DNA of 64,000 nt from Sisyra terminalis (taxonomy: Eukaryota > Arthropoda > Insecta > Neuroptera > Sisyridae). The notes under the pieces are model-generated. The model was not told where the DNA came from. It saw nothing but the letters and a program-made list of their open reading frames with translations, and made no database searches. This document shows positions 1 through 11,754 of the stretch, piece by piece. Every line of letters starts with the position of its first letter. The first letter of the stretch is position 1. A program made the translations under genes and the position numbers. Location: NCBI GenBank assembly GCA_958496175.1, contig OY292274.1, positions 14,777,689-14,841,688 on the forward strand, written 5' to 3'.

Positions 1-299
1 CCCTAACAGTATCATTGGTACATTAACATAATAGTCCTCTGTAAAGTGTTATTTGTTGTCCTGCATCATAAAAAGGAACTATTTCTATTTCTGCATTGCA
101 CATTTGCAATAATTTTCACTAAAGTCAATATGAATTATGTTCTTATCTTCAAATAGGAAAAACAGTAAGTTAAAGGATTAAATAAAAAAGATATAATAAA
201 AATCGACTACTTTAAAAGCCATACCTCTTATATCGTCATTCCCTCGTTTTAATTTGAAATGAGGGAATCACGCTGAGGGAATAACAAAATGAACTATAC
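1..299. other. Unassigned AT-rich DNA with one short hairpin
   Basis: No gene or element end is visible. At 236-270 the arms tcattccctc and gagggaatca face each other across a short AT loop. A very similar hairpin (gttccctcatttc / gaaatgagagaatgac) sits at 63132-63166, directly beside another Helitron end, so both may belong to one short repeat family. Confidence 0.4.
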
Positions 300-1291
300 A
301 TACCACAGAAAATTGCTCCCTTAATGCTTTTTAGCAGTATATATAATTGCTCCATGTCCATAATCATTGGTTCATAAAAAAAATTAAACCATTTGGTGTA
401 AGTACTACTACATGTTAAACTTTCATACTAATCTAGTGAAATGACGTTATTTAAAATTTTGTTATTAAAATGATATATAAAAAAACAGATACTTATATTT
501 TATCTCTCAATACAAATACAGATGAACTTTGTTTTATATTAAACGGTAAGAATGTTTCGTCTATAACAGCACTTTGATTATTAAATTTAAAATTTCGATT
601 GTTGATTAGCCCTACGTTATCTCATACAAACTTAGTCAATCTTTATCTTTCTTTTAGAATAGGAATTTTTCAAAAAAAATAAATATTTTTTCGTTTGTAG
701 TTTCGTATTGAAGAGTCCTCTACTAACAATCTACTAACTACTAACAACAATTTAGAAATAAAAAAAAAGAAAGTTATTGTAAGATTTAAACCTAGAGCTT
801 TTAATTGCAGTTTTATAAAGGCTGATATGTAAACCAATGCCCTATTAACATAGTTATAAATCTTATGTTTGTTTATATATAAAATTGTTTATATTTCAAA
901 GAAACGATTTTTTGTACTTGAAATTGAATTTAATGTGCTAGTTATTAGTTCCACTAAAAGGATTAGTACAAATTATTTTTTATATAACTAGATATATAAC
1001 TAGTCTATCTAAAATATTCTTTTCTATTCAATTCTTACGTAGGGAATACTTCCCCTGAAATGATAAATAGCCTATTGTGAGTGGGTCATTGGGTTGTATA
1101 TTAATACCAAATTTCATTAAAATCCAATTGTTTCGTTCTTTACCATAGTTATAAAAAGACACACCGATAGACAGACAGACAAAAATTTTAAAATTGGGAA
1201 TAAAGGTCTCCTGAAACAAGTATTTACCCTAAAATTAGGTTCAAAATCAAAATGTATAGACTGACGTAAGAATTTTATATATTAGTATAGG
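300..1291 (-). mobile_element. Diverged non-autonomous Helitron copy (fragment)
   Basis: This block matches, in the same order, the 5' half of the Helitron copy at 60702-63129. Shared landmarks are 'attgctcccttaatg' near 310, 'gaaatgacgttatttaaaat' near 438, the gacagac-rich tract near 1170 and the terminal 'tatatattagtatag' at 1276-1290. The element runs on the minus strand; its 5' TC end has decayed at 1291 (g where the sister copies have a). The 3' half is missing or rearranged, and the internal tRNA-like module is only a trace (ccaatgccctatta near 834). No protein is encoded. It is the oldest-looking of four copies in the window. Confidence 0.65.
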
Positions 1292-1323
1292 TATAGATAG
1301 ATCCTCAAAAATCCTCGAAACTA

Positions 1324-2237
1324 TTAGGTTGTTCGGAAAGTAATTTCGTTTTTTTTGTGATAATAAAGGCAATTTTCGTATAGCGAAAAAATATTTTATT
1401 AAATTGACTATTCTGGTTCAATAGTTTTGCCATTTTTCTGGCTGTAGTATGATTTTTCACTGAAAAAATTTTTGCTCTTTTTTTCGACAAAAACTGTTAT
1501 TGGGGGATTTTTGATTTCCCCATTTGAAGTAAAGGTTTTACCGTCTACAAAATTTTGCAGTGGTTAAAACCAATAATAAACCGAAGGTGCCACATTTGTA
1601 TAATATTATGGGTATGACAGTTTATATCATTCAAGTTGTAAAAGCTTTTGGGAGGGCACAAAACTTGTATGAGGTCAAATTTCTCCCCATGAAAACATAG
1701 GGAACCCATATATCGAGGTTCGAGGTTAATCCTAGGCCTTTCAAGTGGGTCATTAACAATTGAATTTGGTAAATTTTACTTTTTGCCGATCTCACCGTGC
1801 TGTTATTCACCGATTTGCATCAACTAATGATTTCATTGTGACTTTATCAGCTTCAACCGGTCTTCCAGACCGTGATGCATCTTCGACATTAAAATTGCCG
1901 AATCGAAATTTTACAAATTAGTTTTGGCACTGGCGTGCCGTCAATACTTTTTTTGCATACACTTCAGTTAATTTTTTTCTTGATTGAATAGCATTTTATC
2001 TTTTCTATAGTGAAAAAGTAATATATGAGGAAAATTCTGGTTTTTGCTCTCCATATTTAAAAGGACACGAACCAAAAACTATTACGTAGAATCACTTACA
2101 CTTTTTCACATACAAGCCTTGCTATATTAGCTCTCAAAACGTACAATGATTATCCGGCTTAATTGTAAAATGAGTGCAAAAAAATATAATTAAATCTTTT
2201 ATCGGGAAAAAACGAAATTACTTTCCGAACAACCCAA
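1324..2237 (-). mobile_element. Internally deleted mariner element, copy A
   Basis: The ends are inverted repeats of about 30 bp (ttaggttgttcggaaag at 1324; ctttccgaacaacccaa at 2221-2237), flanked by TA on both sides (1322-1323 and 2238-2239), the target duplication of Tc1/mariner elements. The interior is the minus-strand relic of a mariner transposase: a start region near 2050 and 'aarkmakll'-like C-terminal residues near 1440, broken by frameshifts. At 914 bp it is shorter than a full mariner (about 1.3 kb), so the catalytic middle is mostly lost. A sister copy lies at 35020-35937. Both are dead and need a transposase from elsewhere. Confidence 0.85.
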
Positions 2238-2877
2238 TACAACAAATTGGAGAAAAATATTATCCAATTTTAGTATTTTATGGGCGACATAGCTCGTATG
2301 ATAAATATGAGATTTGTATAGATTGAAAAATTCAACTGAAAAACCATTTGTCAGATATAAGTGAAAACATATGTTGAAGTAGAATTTTATTTGGATAATT
2401 CTATGCTTGGCGAGTAAAGCGAGTAGAAGACATTGCTGAGCGAAGCGAGTAGAAAAGTCTTCTCGTTTTAATTAAAAAATTGTTTCAAAAACAGTATGGC
2501 TTTCATTTCTTTTGTCTTCCCTTAATTTGCATTTTTATTTAAGAAATTTAATTTAAATCACTGCTATGAGCATACTTGTACGGTATGAGAATTGAAAGCA
2601 GTAATGTGGAAAAAATAATTTCAACTCTTCAGTAGGTAAATTTACAAGGGTAGCGATTAAATGAACAAAAAAATTAACTTGTCACCAAGTTTAATAAACG
2701 AATGAGTTAAAAATGGTATATGCTTTTGATGAAAACTGCATAATTTTTTCAATATGTCTTTCTATGCATTATGCACAATTGTATGTGCAGCACACATAAA
2801 GCGTCAAATCTTTTTATTTTATTTAACAAAAATTCTTGTATATTCACAAAATATATATGAAAATGTGTTATTTACAG
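2238..2877. other. No gene seen; short imperfect direct repeat
   Basis: The only structure noted is an imperfect direct repeat at about 2410-2455 (gagtaaagcgagtagaag and gagcgaagcgagtagaaa). The rest is AT-rich DNA without recognisable features. Confidence 0.4.
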
Positions 2878-2958
2878 TCACTACAAAAGGTGGCAGACAG
2901 TCTGGCGACAAAGAATTTCCCTCAATGGCTGAATATCATGAGAGAAAACTGTCAGTAG
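2878..2958 (+). other. Candidate terminal exon (speculative)
   Basis: A run of less AT-rich sequence begins right after a good acceptor (ttatttacag at 2868-2877). Read in phase from 2878 it gives 26 codons, starting Ser-Leu-Gln-Lys-Val-Ala-Asp and including FPQWLNIMRENC, then a TAG at 2956. An AATAAA lies near 3087. The same block is also open in another frame through 3023, so the frame is not settled. I do not recognise the peptide. It could be the last exon of a host gene, a relic, or chance. Confidence 0.2.
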
Positions 2959-3029
2959 TAGATAAAGATAGTACAAGGTTAGGTAACAAATTGCTCCACA
3001 CGACAGATCAGTTTCTTTTTTAATGTTCC

Positions 3030-4899
3030 GTATTTCCGCTCCTTTTTCATTTTTCTCTTCTTCTTCTTCCACACACTATTAATATATGAATAAAACTATT
3101 TAGATTGTAGTGATAACAATTTTCTTCACATAGTTTTATAGTGCCAAAAACGAGCGAGTATGGATATAATATATTTTCTGCTTTTCTCCAAACAACAATA
3201 ATCAACTTGAAATCTAAGAAATTAGAAATCAAATTGAATTTTTTCTAGCCAAGAATTTTCGTACACAAGATTTACATAGATTAAATGAAAGACAATATTT
3301 TTCTCTGACTTTAAAGGAGTATAAAACAAACGAATTTTCGCTAATTACTATTATTGAAACTTAGTATTATTCGACACGAAGCAATACGTATTCCTTAAGA
3401 AATTGATTCCATTAGGTAAATTAAATTGTTAGCTTAGGTAGATATTTGTACATGTATCGATAAAATGATTCAGTGAATATGTTTTAACACTTTTATTGAG
3501 CTTAAACTCCATTCCTGCTGATAAGGTTAAGTAGATATTTGGTATATATTCCATTCAATGTTCTTAGAAAACTCATTCGCTTCTTTATAGAAACAAACTG
3601 GATTAACACGAACATAAGTAGCTTTATTTAAAGCACTATTCAATTATTTCCAATAAGTTTTCCTTTGTAAATATTATTGTTTGATTATGAAACTTTTCGA
3701 TACGCTATGGTACATATGATGGGATTATATCATATTAACGTTCACGTATTTAATCAAACTCAAAACCAAATAGTTGCGGAATAGAAGGGCTTTTAATTGC
3801 GTAACTTCGTAATGCAAATATGATGTATCGAGTGATTATAATCCACTTAATTAACGGTAAACTAGAATTTCGATTTTTTTAATGTCAGAGTAAATGTTGA
3901 AATTTCATGTATCATTCATTCTAGAAATGTAACATTAAATAATCAATACTTATTAATTTTTACTGATACTTTGGCACATGTTTGCATCAAATATAGTAAT
4001 TCTCTATGGATCAACGGTAATTATCAGTTGCCAATTATTATTATTATTATTATTATTATTAGTTCAGGAAAGTTCGAGTTTCACGACTTCAAGGCCTCAA
4101 AGAAAATGTTTATTATAATTTCAAATGCTTAGTAATTAAAGGTTTGCCTTAAATTTTTCGCATCATTTGTGTATTTTTTATTAACATATCCAGATTTAAA
4201 ATATCATAACACAATTTTTTTATGAAACCAAGAAAAACAAGTATAAATTTAATTTTGAAGTAAATTGATGTGTTTACAAACATAAAAGTGACAAATTGAT
4301 ATATTTTTTTTCCTCAAAGGTGTTAAGTGAGTGATTATTTAACTAAAGTGAATCCAAAAAATAGAAAAAAAAAATTTTTAACATTAAGTTCAAACTAATC
4401 GGTATTTTAAGTCACTCAAAAATTTCAAAATTCATCGAGTTTGGTGGAGCTTTACCGAATTTTTCAATTTCAAAATTTTCTCACCTCTTAAATATCGATT
4501 CTCCATTTTGTCAGTGTTGAATCTTTAGTAATATGTTTCAAGAATAACTGACTATCCAAGATTTGTCTTCCAAGATAAAGCAAAACGTACATCACTTACA
4601 TACTACCATTTCTTGAAGTACTTCATCAAATTTTCAGACCTTAATTATTTAATAGCTTCGATCTCAGTAATACTATTAAGTTCAAAAAGCTCAAAGTCTC
4701 ATGATACAATAAAGTTATAGTTACCTACTTTTCAAGTCCTAGAAAACGGAAATTTGGTATGAAGGCTAAGATTTGCAACCAAAGATTAACAAAAAGTAAA
4801 TAATTGTATAACTTTTATACTTCAATCTCAATAAAAGGGATTCAGGTTTTAAATTCAAAATAAGTTGTTTCTAGAAATTTTAGAATGCTGAATATAGTA
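3030..4899. other. No gene seen; AT-rich DNA with (TTA)n
   Basis: About 1.9 kb without a coding trace or element end that I can support. It holds a (TTA)n microsatellite at 4034-4061. Confidence 0.4.
4034..4061. repeat. (TTA)n microsatellite
   Basis: About nine perfect ATT/TTA units in a row. Confidence 0.9.
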
Positions 4900-5800
4900 G
4901 GGGAACCTGGGGCGGAACGGGGTACCTAAGTTTTAATTACAATTTACGAGAGATTTAAAGAAACAATCTCATTGTTTTGTACTTTATATATTTATTTAAT
5001 TCATTCTTTACAAATAAAAAAAGGTTTTATTGATTTAACTTAATAATTGATATTAAAAATTTAGGTTTCAAAAATAAATGGAAATTTCCCATTCTGCCCC
5101 ACCCTCTGGGGTACAGTGGAAAATGAGCCTGAGGCGTAATAGGATACTTGTTATTGGCTTAGTTCGTAGAAGAAGACTCTGTGATCGTCGTGTTTAGCCC
5201 AAAACATGCCAAATGTGCCCATTTTTGACAAATACTGCAGGAACACCAGCTTTCATTAGATTTGGAGTTTAAATCCTGACAGTATAAGCAGATTACTTCT
5301 GCATCTTCCGACCTTTCTTATATATGGATTGTTGGCTAGTTTTCCTTATGTATGTACGCACTATCTGCTGATAAAATAAAAATGTCTATTTGAATGGGAA
5401 ATACTATCTGAATGATATATCCTATTGTGCCCCAAAGCAGCTTCCACATAAGCACGACTATTATGGCAGGAAATGTTGGTTATATTTGAATTATCACTCG
5501 GCTTTTAGTGAGCCAACAGTATGTTTTAACAAACATGTCATATTAATTCAAAAAAAAAAAAATAGATCATAGGATAATTACCTTACAGTTACTTGGCAAA
5601 AATTAGAATTCGGAAACGTTTATTTCGACTTTTGATAAAAATAAAAACAACTGCAGTCTTTACTGGCGATAGTCACTTTTTATAATGCAACACAGTTAAT
5701 TGAACATTGAGTATGATTTTTACGCGTTTTTGTCACCTGTAACAAGCGCTAATTCCATTTCCCATTCCGCCCCGGTACCCCATTCCGCCCTGTGTTCCCA
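4900..5800 (-). mobile_element. pogo/Tigger-like DNA transposon, internally deleted
   Basis: The termini are inverted: left ggggaacctggggcgg, right ccgccctgtgttccca. They are flanked by TA at 4898-4899 and 5801-5802, the Tc1/mariner-superfamily target site. Subterminal motifs repeat the same GC-rich word (ggcggaacggggtacc left; ggtaccccattccgcc right; tctgccccaccctctgggg near 5095). At 901 bp the element lacks most of a transposase; only a C-terminal finger is left (separate entry). The GC-rich ends stand out against the AT-rich surroundings. Confidence 0.7.
5158..5311 (-). pseudogene. C-terminal Cys/His finger of a pogo-like transposase (relic)
   Basis: The minus strand reads an open stretch of about 50 residues with the spacing C-L-Y-C ... 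W-C-S-C-S-I-C-Q-K-W-A-H-L-A-C. This PHD-like Cys4-His-Cys arrangement with the WAH motif is, as I recall, found at the C-terminus of many insect pogo/Tigger-type transposases. No DDE catalytic core is left in the element and no start is present. The position inside TA-flanked inverted repeats supports the assignment. An unrelated PHD-finger fragment is the alternative. Confidence 0.55.
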
Positions 5801-5802
5801 TA

Positions 5803-6837
5803 CACTAGCTAGGATTTGCACGTTGTCAACAAAAATACTACGAAACTTCTAATTTGTACTCCTTATAAAAAGAATTACATTAATATCCACTTTTAATCTA
5901 AAAAAAGTAGAGAAATCGACTTTTTTTTTGGTAAATACTTTTTAATTGATATTTTTGGATCATACATGCCAACCTACTACAAACAAAGTTTATTGAAACT
6001 AATAAAAATGATTCCTTGCCTATACTTCTGAATAGCCAAAGAAATACTCAGTGTGGGTTCTTAAATGGCGTCGATAATTGTTGTTAACATCAGTACCTAT
6101 TCTTAAATTATTTTAACATTAATTTTCAATGTGTGCTGGAAAATGTAGTCTAAGGAAGTTAGTGGTCAAGAAATTTTTTTCGTATTTTTCGTAATTTTTA
6201 CGTAGTTTGGAGCTCCAAATAAAGCTCTAAATTTTTTAGATTGATAGCGATCTATAATCTGTAGGTTTGATCTTTTGCTTGAGCCCCATATTTTGAGGTA
6301 ATACTATGTCCAAATAGATTTGATAGATTAATAGTTTAGTATCAGTCGTAAGTTTTGCTTTTTTCAATAAGCACTTTTATTTGTCATACGTGATTTTTGT
6401 TTGTTCCTCCTTTTTTAGTACATGGATGATTTTCATTAAATTCCGATAATCGGTGGAAAAAATTTTAATTTTTTTTTTCAAAAAATATGATTTTTTTTTG
6501 CCAATTTTCTAGTATTTGTGTAAATAGATTCTACTGACATAATGGTCTCCACAATAAATTTAATTAAGACGAATTATATAAATAATTTATAATTTTGAAA
6601 ATGAGGAAACTGTTTTAATAAGCAATATCGTCATTGAATTGTGTCTGTTATTGTGTCTGTTTTTAAAATGAAAGTTGCTTATTTTCACTTTTAATTTCAG
6701 GGAGTTTGTTGTTAATTTCTCTAACCCTTCTATGAACTTCCATTTTATGGAATAATTTCCAAGATACTGACATCTTTTACCTGACTTTAATACGAAATTG
6801 TTTTCAGTTTCCTTCCAAGCTCTAGGAAAGTATGGCA
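5803..6837. other. No gene seen; AT-rich DNA
   Basis: About 1 kb with no coding trace or clear terminal repeat. The stretch from 6150 to 6330 is slightly less AT-rich (tttggagctccaaa) and may belong to an unrecognised repeat. Confidence 0.35.
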
Positions 6838-6903
6838 TCGTTAGCACAGTGGTAAAGAGATATAGGACTCCTTGATGTCCAATCAGAGGGAAAGATTTGA
6901 GAG
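6838..6903 (+). other. tRNA-like sequence (A box, degenerate B box)
   Basis: The segment ttagcacagtggtaa at 6840-6854 fits an RNA polymerase III A box and tRNA D arm. It is followed by an anticodon-arm-like stem (ggac...gtcc) and, about 45 bases on, a weak B-box-like aagatttgagagc. It is too degenerate for a working tRNA. It lies at the edge of a Helitron 3' fragment, parallel to the tRNA-like modules in the other Helitron family here. Confidence 0.35.
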
Positions 6904-7373
6904 CTTTGCTTGAGGTAATATCGGGTCCTATAGTATATAGTTTATTTAAAACATTTAAATTTTAAAAAATTATGTAGCTGTATTTTTTTCGGGCCTCCCA
7001 TAGTAATAACGTTACATCTTATATTTAAAAATCTGATGTCATGGTGTTTGTAATCAAACTCCTCCGAAACGGCTGGACCGATTTTCATAAAAATTTCTAT
7101 GTACATTCGGTAGGCATGAGAATCGGATGTAAAGTATATTTCATTCCTCCAGGAGATAAGGGTATCCCTCGGCATCTTCAGCAATTTGGGTAAGTGTTAT
7201 AAACGCGCGTCATTTTGACATTTCATTCTGTATTTGTTATGTATTACAACGCAGCGCATGCAAATTAATGTGCAATTTATTTTAATTTATATTATTTTAA
7301 TATATATGCAAAATTCAAAAGAAAATAATACCATCATAGACGTCATGCAGACGAAGTTGCGGGCATCAGCTAG
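6838..7373 (+). mobile_element. 3' part of a second Helitron family
   Basis: The right end reads gcagacgaagttgcgggcat followed by cagCTAG and T (CTAG at 7370-7373). That is the Helitron 3' terminus CTRR inserted before a T, and it closely resembles the ends of the copies at 38491 and 51111. The body holds cctccgaaacggctggaccg near 7062, a motif I know from many insect repeats. A tRNA-like A box lies at its left edge (separate entry). The 5' TC end is not visible, so the left boundary is uncertain. An antisense open frame at 6942-7184 is probably a by-product. Confidence 0.6.
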
Positions 7374-7426
7374 TAAGGGATAAAATAAAAATTGAAGTAC
7401 TTTTCATTTTTCTTATGGCTTTTGTC

Positions 7427-7811
7427 AGTATGAGTTCTACACATTAAGTGTGAAACCAGCTTTAATTGTTAGCAAGTGTGGAATGCAAACAAAATACTTT
7501 CGACTGGTGATATGAAATAACATAGTAAGAGTTTGAAAGCCAAAATGTGTACGAGAAAATGGCAGATATAAATATATCATTCTGGGATTCGAAACCAGTT
7601 GAGGTATTTATTATTCGTTGTCAATTGTGCTTACATTTACAACTGGTTCCGAATCCATAAATGGTATATTTTTATCTGCATTCCTGCCTTCATTTGGCCT
7701 TCAAGCTTTTACTATGTTATTTCATATTCATATCACTAGTTGAAAGAAGATTGTTTACAATTCCACATTAGCTTGGAATTCAATCGGTTTTGCTCACAAT
7801 ATGAAATACTA
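7427..7811. mobile_element. Foldback (snap-back) element
   Basis: The two halves are imperfect reverse complements over roughly 170 bases each. Matching pairs include 'gtgatatgaaataacatagt' (left, near 7506) with its complement near 7712-7738, 'gattcgaaaccagtt' (7577) with 'aactggttccgaatc' (7641), and 'agtgtggaatgcaaac' with its diverged complement near 7750. No coding capacity. It is best explained as a non-autonomous DNA transposon made almost entirely of long inverted repeats. Confidence 0.7.
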
Positions 7812-10749
7812 GTAATTAAAATTGAAGGTAAATTTAAATATTTCTACTTGAATTCTATCGTACGAGTCAAGAACAGGTTTATCGATTTCGATAATATTTT
7901 GTTTTCAGATACATATTAGTGCTTCCCCAAAAAAAAAGGTATAAAGATGGTTTCAAACAAGTCTAATCTAAGTAGTGGTACCAATATTTTACTCTTGTTT
8001 TATTTTTCATTCTAATTTAAAGACAGCTATCATGATTTCATGGAAACTTTGTAATTAAGTTCAAATAATTTTTCTTCAGAAAAAAGGGTGCCTAATTAGT
8101 ATTTATGTTAAATTATTAATAATAAAAGTTGCATTCAGAAGAAGCCTGGTTAGTATAAATTAAAAGATACACATTAATTACATATTAATTAAACCATTTA
8201 TTTTAATATCTGTTTTTTTAAGGTATGAAGAAATCAGCAAATTTTAAATCAGAAGTGGCCAACTCAAATGATATTACGCTCCATTTCGAAAATGTATTCT
8301 AACTCCACAGACCACCATTAAAGTTATATATCTCTAATTATCCATACTTAATTTAGACATACTGTTAAATTTTTTATCAGTGAATGTTTATATTTATTTC
8401 TTGCGTTAGTAACATACCTGCACCTGTAAAAAAACGGCATTTTAAACGATCAACACAATAGCTTTTAACTGTTAATACTTAATTACTACGATCGTGTAGT
8501 GATTTTAGAGAAATAGCAAATTTTCTCAAACCTTAGGTGAAAAATGCATATCTTAAAAGTTAATTATAAAAGATACAGATAGGGATGCTGCGAGTTGCTT
8601 AGGGAGGGGCATAAAATTTTAAATTCATTTTTAACTTTAGCACTATGGAGGAGCAAAACTTTGTATAGCTTTAATTTTGAACTATTTACCCTGATTTTGG
8701 TTTTTCGTTCAGTAAATTAACCTTTTCTTTGACTACTAGAAACTGAGACACGTTATGAAATGTCCAAATTTGTAAAATTATATTTTTGCACAAAAATGAA
8801 AGAAAACTTTTTAACATGAATAATGTATGATTTATATATAAAGTATATTTCAAGTATTTTTCTTTTCGTATTTTAATAATTCATTTTTTTTTTAGTGTTT
8901 ATCAAAGTTTGTCTGCGTTCACAAGTATAAAGTTGGCAAGTTTTCGTGAATTGCAACTTTTAATTTGAGATATTGTGCAAATATTTAAATATTTTGTTTA
9001 CAATGGCATCATTATTTAGCTTGATTAATGTAAAATTATAAGAATGTGAACATTTTCTTGTAACTTTCATGGCATTTTAGTTCCTTTATTTTCAGTTAAA
9101 AACGCTTGTTATATCATGAAAATTTAAATTATGTGGCAACAATTTGTCTCCAATTAAATTTTTGCGATATTGATTTATATATATCTACCTACTTTTAAAA
9201 GTATAATGATGTAAAATTTGTATTGTTTGATAAGTTTGAGTGTGGTATTTATTAGTTAATTTCAAAATCAATAATGTTTCGAGAAAAATTTAAAAATTGT
9301 ATAAAATTTATTAAATTTTAAATCATGAATTTTTCAATTGACTCATTTGCGTGCAGGGAATTTAAAAATTCTTTTAAAATGTATATGCTTGTTTGAAATA
9401 TATCACGAAGTGAATTCCATTATGAAATTCATAAAAGCACGCCATATGGATACATTATTATATTTTAGTAGTATTTAATGTAAAGCGCTTATAATATGCC
9501 TATGGGTATATCAACGTTTAAATACGAGTAATAATTTCATTACTTCTCTGCATATAAAATCATTTCCGTTGAACTCAGTATTTTTATTTCACTCCTCCAT
9601 ATTAACTCAATTTATTATTTTCGCAACAATTTTCCAACATTCATGTGTTATATTGTAGGGATTTTTACACACAAAGATCAAATATCTTTATATAGTCTGT
9701 GAATTTAGAAACATTTTTTTTTCATGAAATTAGCAATTTAATCAATTTATATCTTGATAAATTATTCTTTACTTTCCTGTTTTACTGACAAAAGAGACTT
9801 TATTAATTGCTATGTTTAAAACAAGCTGTTGTGTCGCTGAACATTGCCTCCAGAGAGCAATCAATATATGAATTGTATGTTTCACCCAGTCAACAATTTC
9901 CATTTAACTATTAGGTGAATACGATATTTCCATACTTATTAATATACGTACATAAAAACCATCTTTTTGTGAATATTTTACAGCACAAAAGTAAAATTAC
10001 TCAAATGGTTCTTTCTAGGAATCGAAGCAATCATTACCCCACATACACATGTCACTAAATGTTAGCAATAAAGTTGAATCAATTTAACGGAAATAGTCAA
10101 TAAAGTAAAATTATGCCTTTCATAAACATACATTCAGAAAGGTATGAGTCTATTAGTCGATTATTTAATAACTCTTCACGAACAATATTAATGCAAATGA
10201 AGATTATCACGGCTGCAATAACAAATTGACGTGACCTGTTTTCTTTTCTTTGTTTTATTAAGTTAACAAGCTATTAGTTGGGAGTTTTCTGAAAGGAAAA
10301 GTTCTGAACTAATTTTATTTGGAAGGAAGGAATGGCTTTGACATCTGAAGAATAAAAAATAGCTTCGTTATCAACGACACTACTTGATAATAGTATAATT
10401 TACTATGTTTACTTTCATCCATAGCTAGTTTTATCTGCTTAATTAATTAATTTTTTCTTTTATTTTATCTTCCACTTCTTTTTCTTCATCAAAACTTAAG
10501 AACGCTTACTTCATTTCCACCATACCTTATGATTTATGGAGCTAGCGATTTATGTAAGTGTATAGGTATTATAAATTGGTTAAATAAAAACGACATTTGT
10601 ATTGAAAAATGAAATATTATCTACAGAAAAAATGAACAGTTCATGATTGTTCTAGGTATAATTAACGAGATATAATACTATAGTACAGGTTCTTTACCTT
10701 TTGTAAGTCATCACCCTCTTTACGAAAAATTACCACCTACTTTGTAATA
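7812..10749. other. No gene seen over about 2.9 kb
   Basis: AT-rich DNA with many short A and T runs. I could not recognise coding sequence, terminal repeats or tandem arrays. Old unrecognisable repeats are likely. Confidence 0.35.
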
Positions 10750-10931
10750 ATTCATTGTTGTGGTGGATTTAGGTCCAATGCCGCTTTAGGCCCCATTCGA
10801 TATGCCGTCCTTGTTGTTTCATGACAAGGATAAATCAAGATAAAACATATAATTTTCAAAACTTTAAATCATAAATCAATTTTTATAAATTTTAACAAAA
10901 CTTCTTATTTTCAATTTGTTGTAGTTCCGAG

Positions 10932-11636
10932 CAGTGGCGTAGCTAGGTAACCAAGGGCCCTGGGGTAAATTAAAAAATGGGGCCCCACTGCTATGTAAAC
11001 TGATTAGGTATTATCAAATAAAAATATGAAATATACAAACCTTTAAAAATGCTAAGCTACTTAAGCTCTTTTTTGTGCACTGCAGGGCAGGTAATAAAAA
11101 TATTAAACAGTAACAACATAAATTACAATTAATACTTGGTGTAGGTTTGGCCAATAAAACGAAATAGAGAAGATTCGAGGGTTTATTATATAAAGGACGG
11201 GCCTACCAACTGACTAAGTAACAATTATATTTACAATTTTTTCCTAGCTTTAGTTTTCGCAAAAGTATCAATGACTTTGTTTAAATCCAGTCTTGATACG
11301 GTTTTGTTTTCAATTGCTATTAGCGATAAATGTCGGAGTCGAGTTTGGCCCATATTATTTCTTAAATATTTTTTTATTTATTTTTAATTTGCTAAATGAT
11401 CTTTCAGCTGCTGCAGAAGTAACAGGAATTGTAAAGAATAATAACATTGTTGTAAATACTTCCGTTAGGTAGCATTCTAGCACTCCATATTTGCTCATTA
11501 TTTCCTTACATAATTGGTGAACTTCCAACTGAATTTCCAAAAGTTCAGTTCGATCGAGATTTCTGGTAAGGATTCGAGGGCCTCTTGAGCTTGAGAGCCC
11601 TGGAGCACAGCCTCGCCTAGCCCTTAGGTAGTTACA
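10932..11636 (-). mobile_element. Internally deleted hAT element
   Basis: The left end is cagtggcgtagctagg at 10932, a typical hAT terminus, and a decayed inverted counterpart (gcctagcccttaggtagtta) ends near 11636. Subterminal GC-rich words (aagggccctgggg left; gagagccctggagca right) mirror each other. The roughly 700-bp interior keeps only the end of the transposase (separate entry). It lies inside the PLE inverted-repeat arms and is therefore a nested insertion. Confidence 0.65.
11355..11570 (-). pseudogene. hAT transposase dimerisation domain (3' relic)
   Basis: The minus strand is open for about 70 residues and ends with the hAT C-terminal dimerisation signature: TIPVTSAAAERSFSKLK at about 11370-11425, followed by a basic tail. 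In hAT transposases this domain holds the oligomer together. The rest of the protein, including the RNase H-like catalytic core and the BED finger, is absent. The reading frame extends upstream of the first Met through NLDRTELLEIQLEV, so the Met is not a real start. A host gene derived from hAT is unlikely because the piece lies between hAT ends. Confidence 0.8.
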
Positions 11637-11714
11637 TTAAATTATTAATATTATATTATAAAATTAAATTTTATAACTAATCATTAAATTATAGTATTTA
11701 ATGATTTTTATATT

Positions 11715-11754
11715 CACTTGCAAAAGCAGTAATTAACTGCGAAACGTTGTACAA
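11715..11754 (+). ncRNA. Degenerate hammerhead-ribozyme-like motif
   Basis: A 5-bp stem (gcagt...actgc) is followed directly by GAAAC and then gttgta, the layout of stem II, the GAAA core strand and the cleavage side of a hammerhead. The other core strand (consensus CUGAUGA) is decayed to cttgcaaa, so activity is unlikely. PLEs are known to carry hammerhead motifs in their terminal repeats, and this one sits in such a repeat. Confidence 0.35.

Noticed and set aside
1715..1740. tRNA B box (ggttcgaggttaatcc)
   Set aside because: No A box at a suitable distance, and the segment lies in the mariner coding relic.
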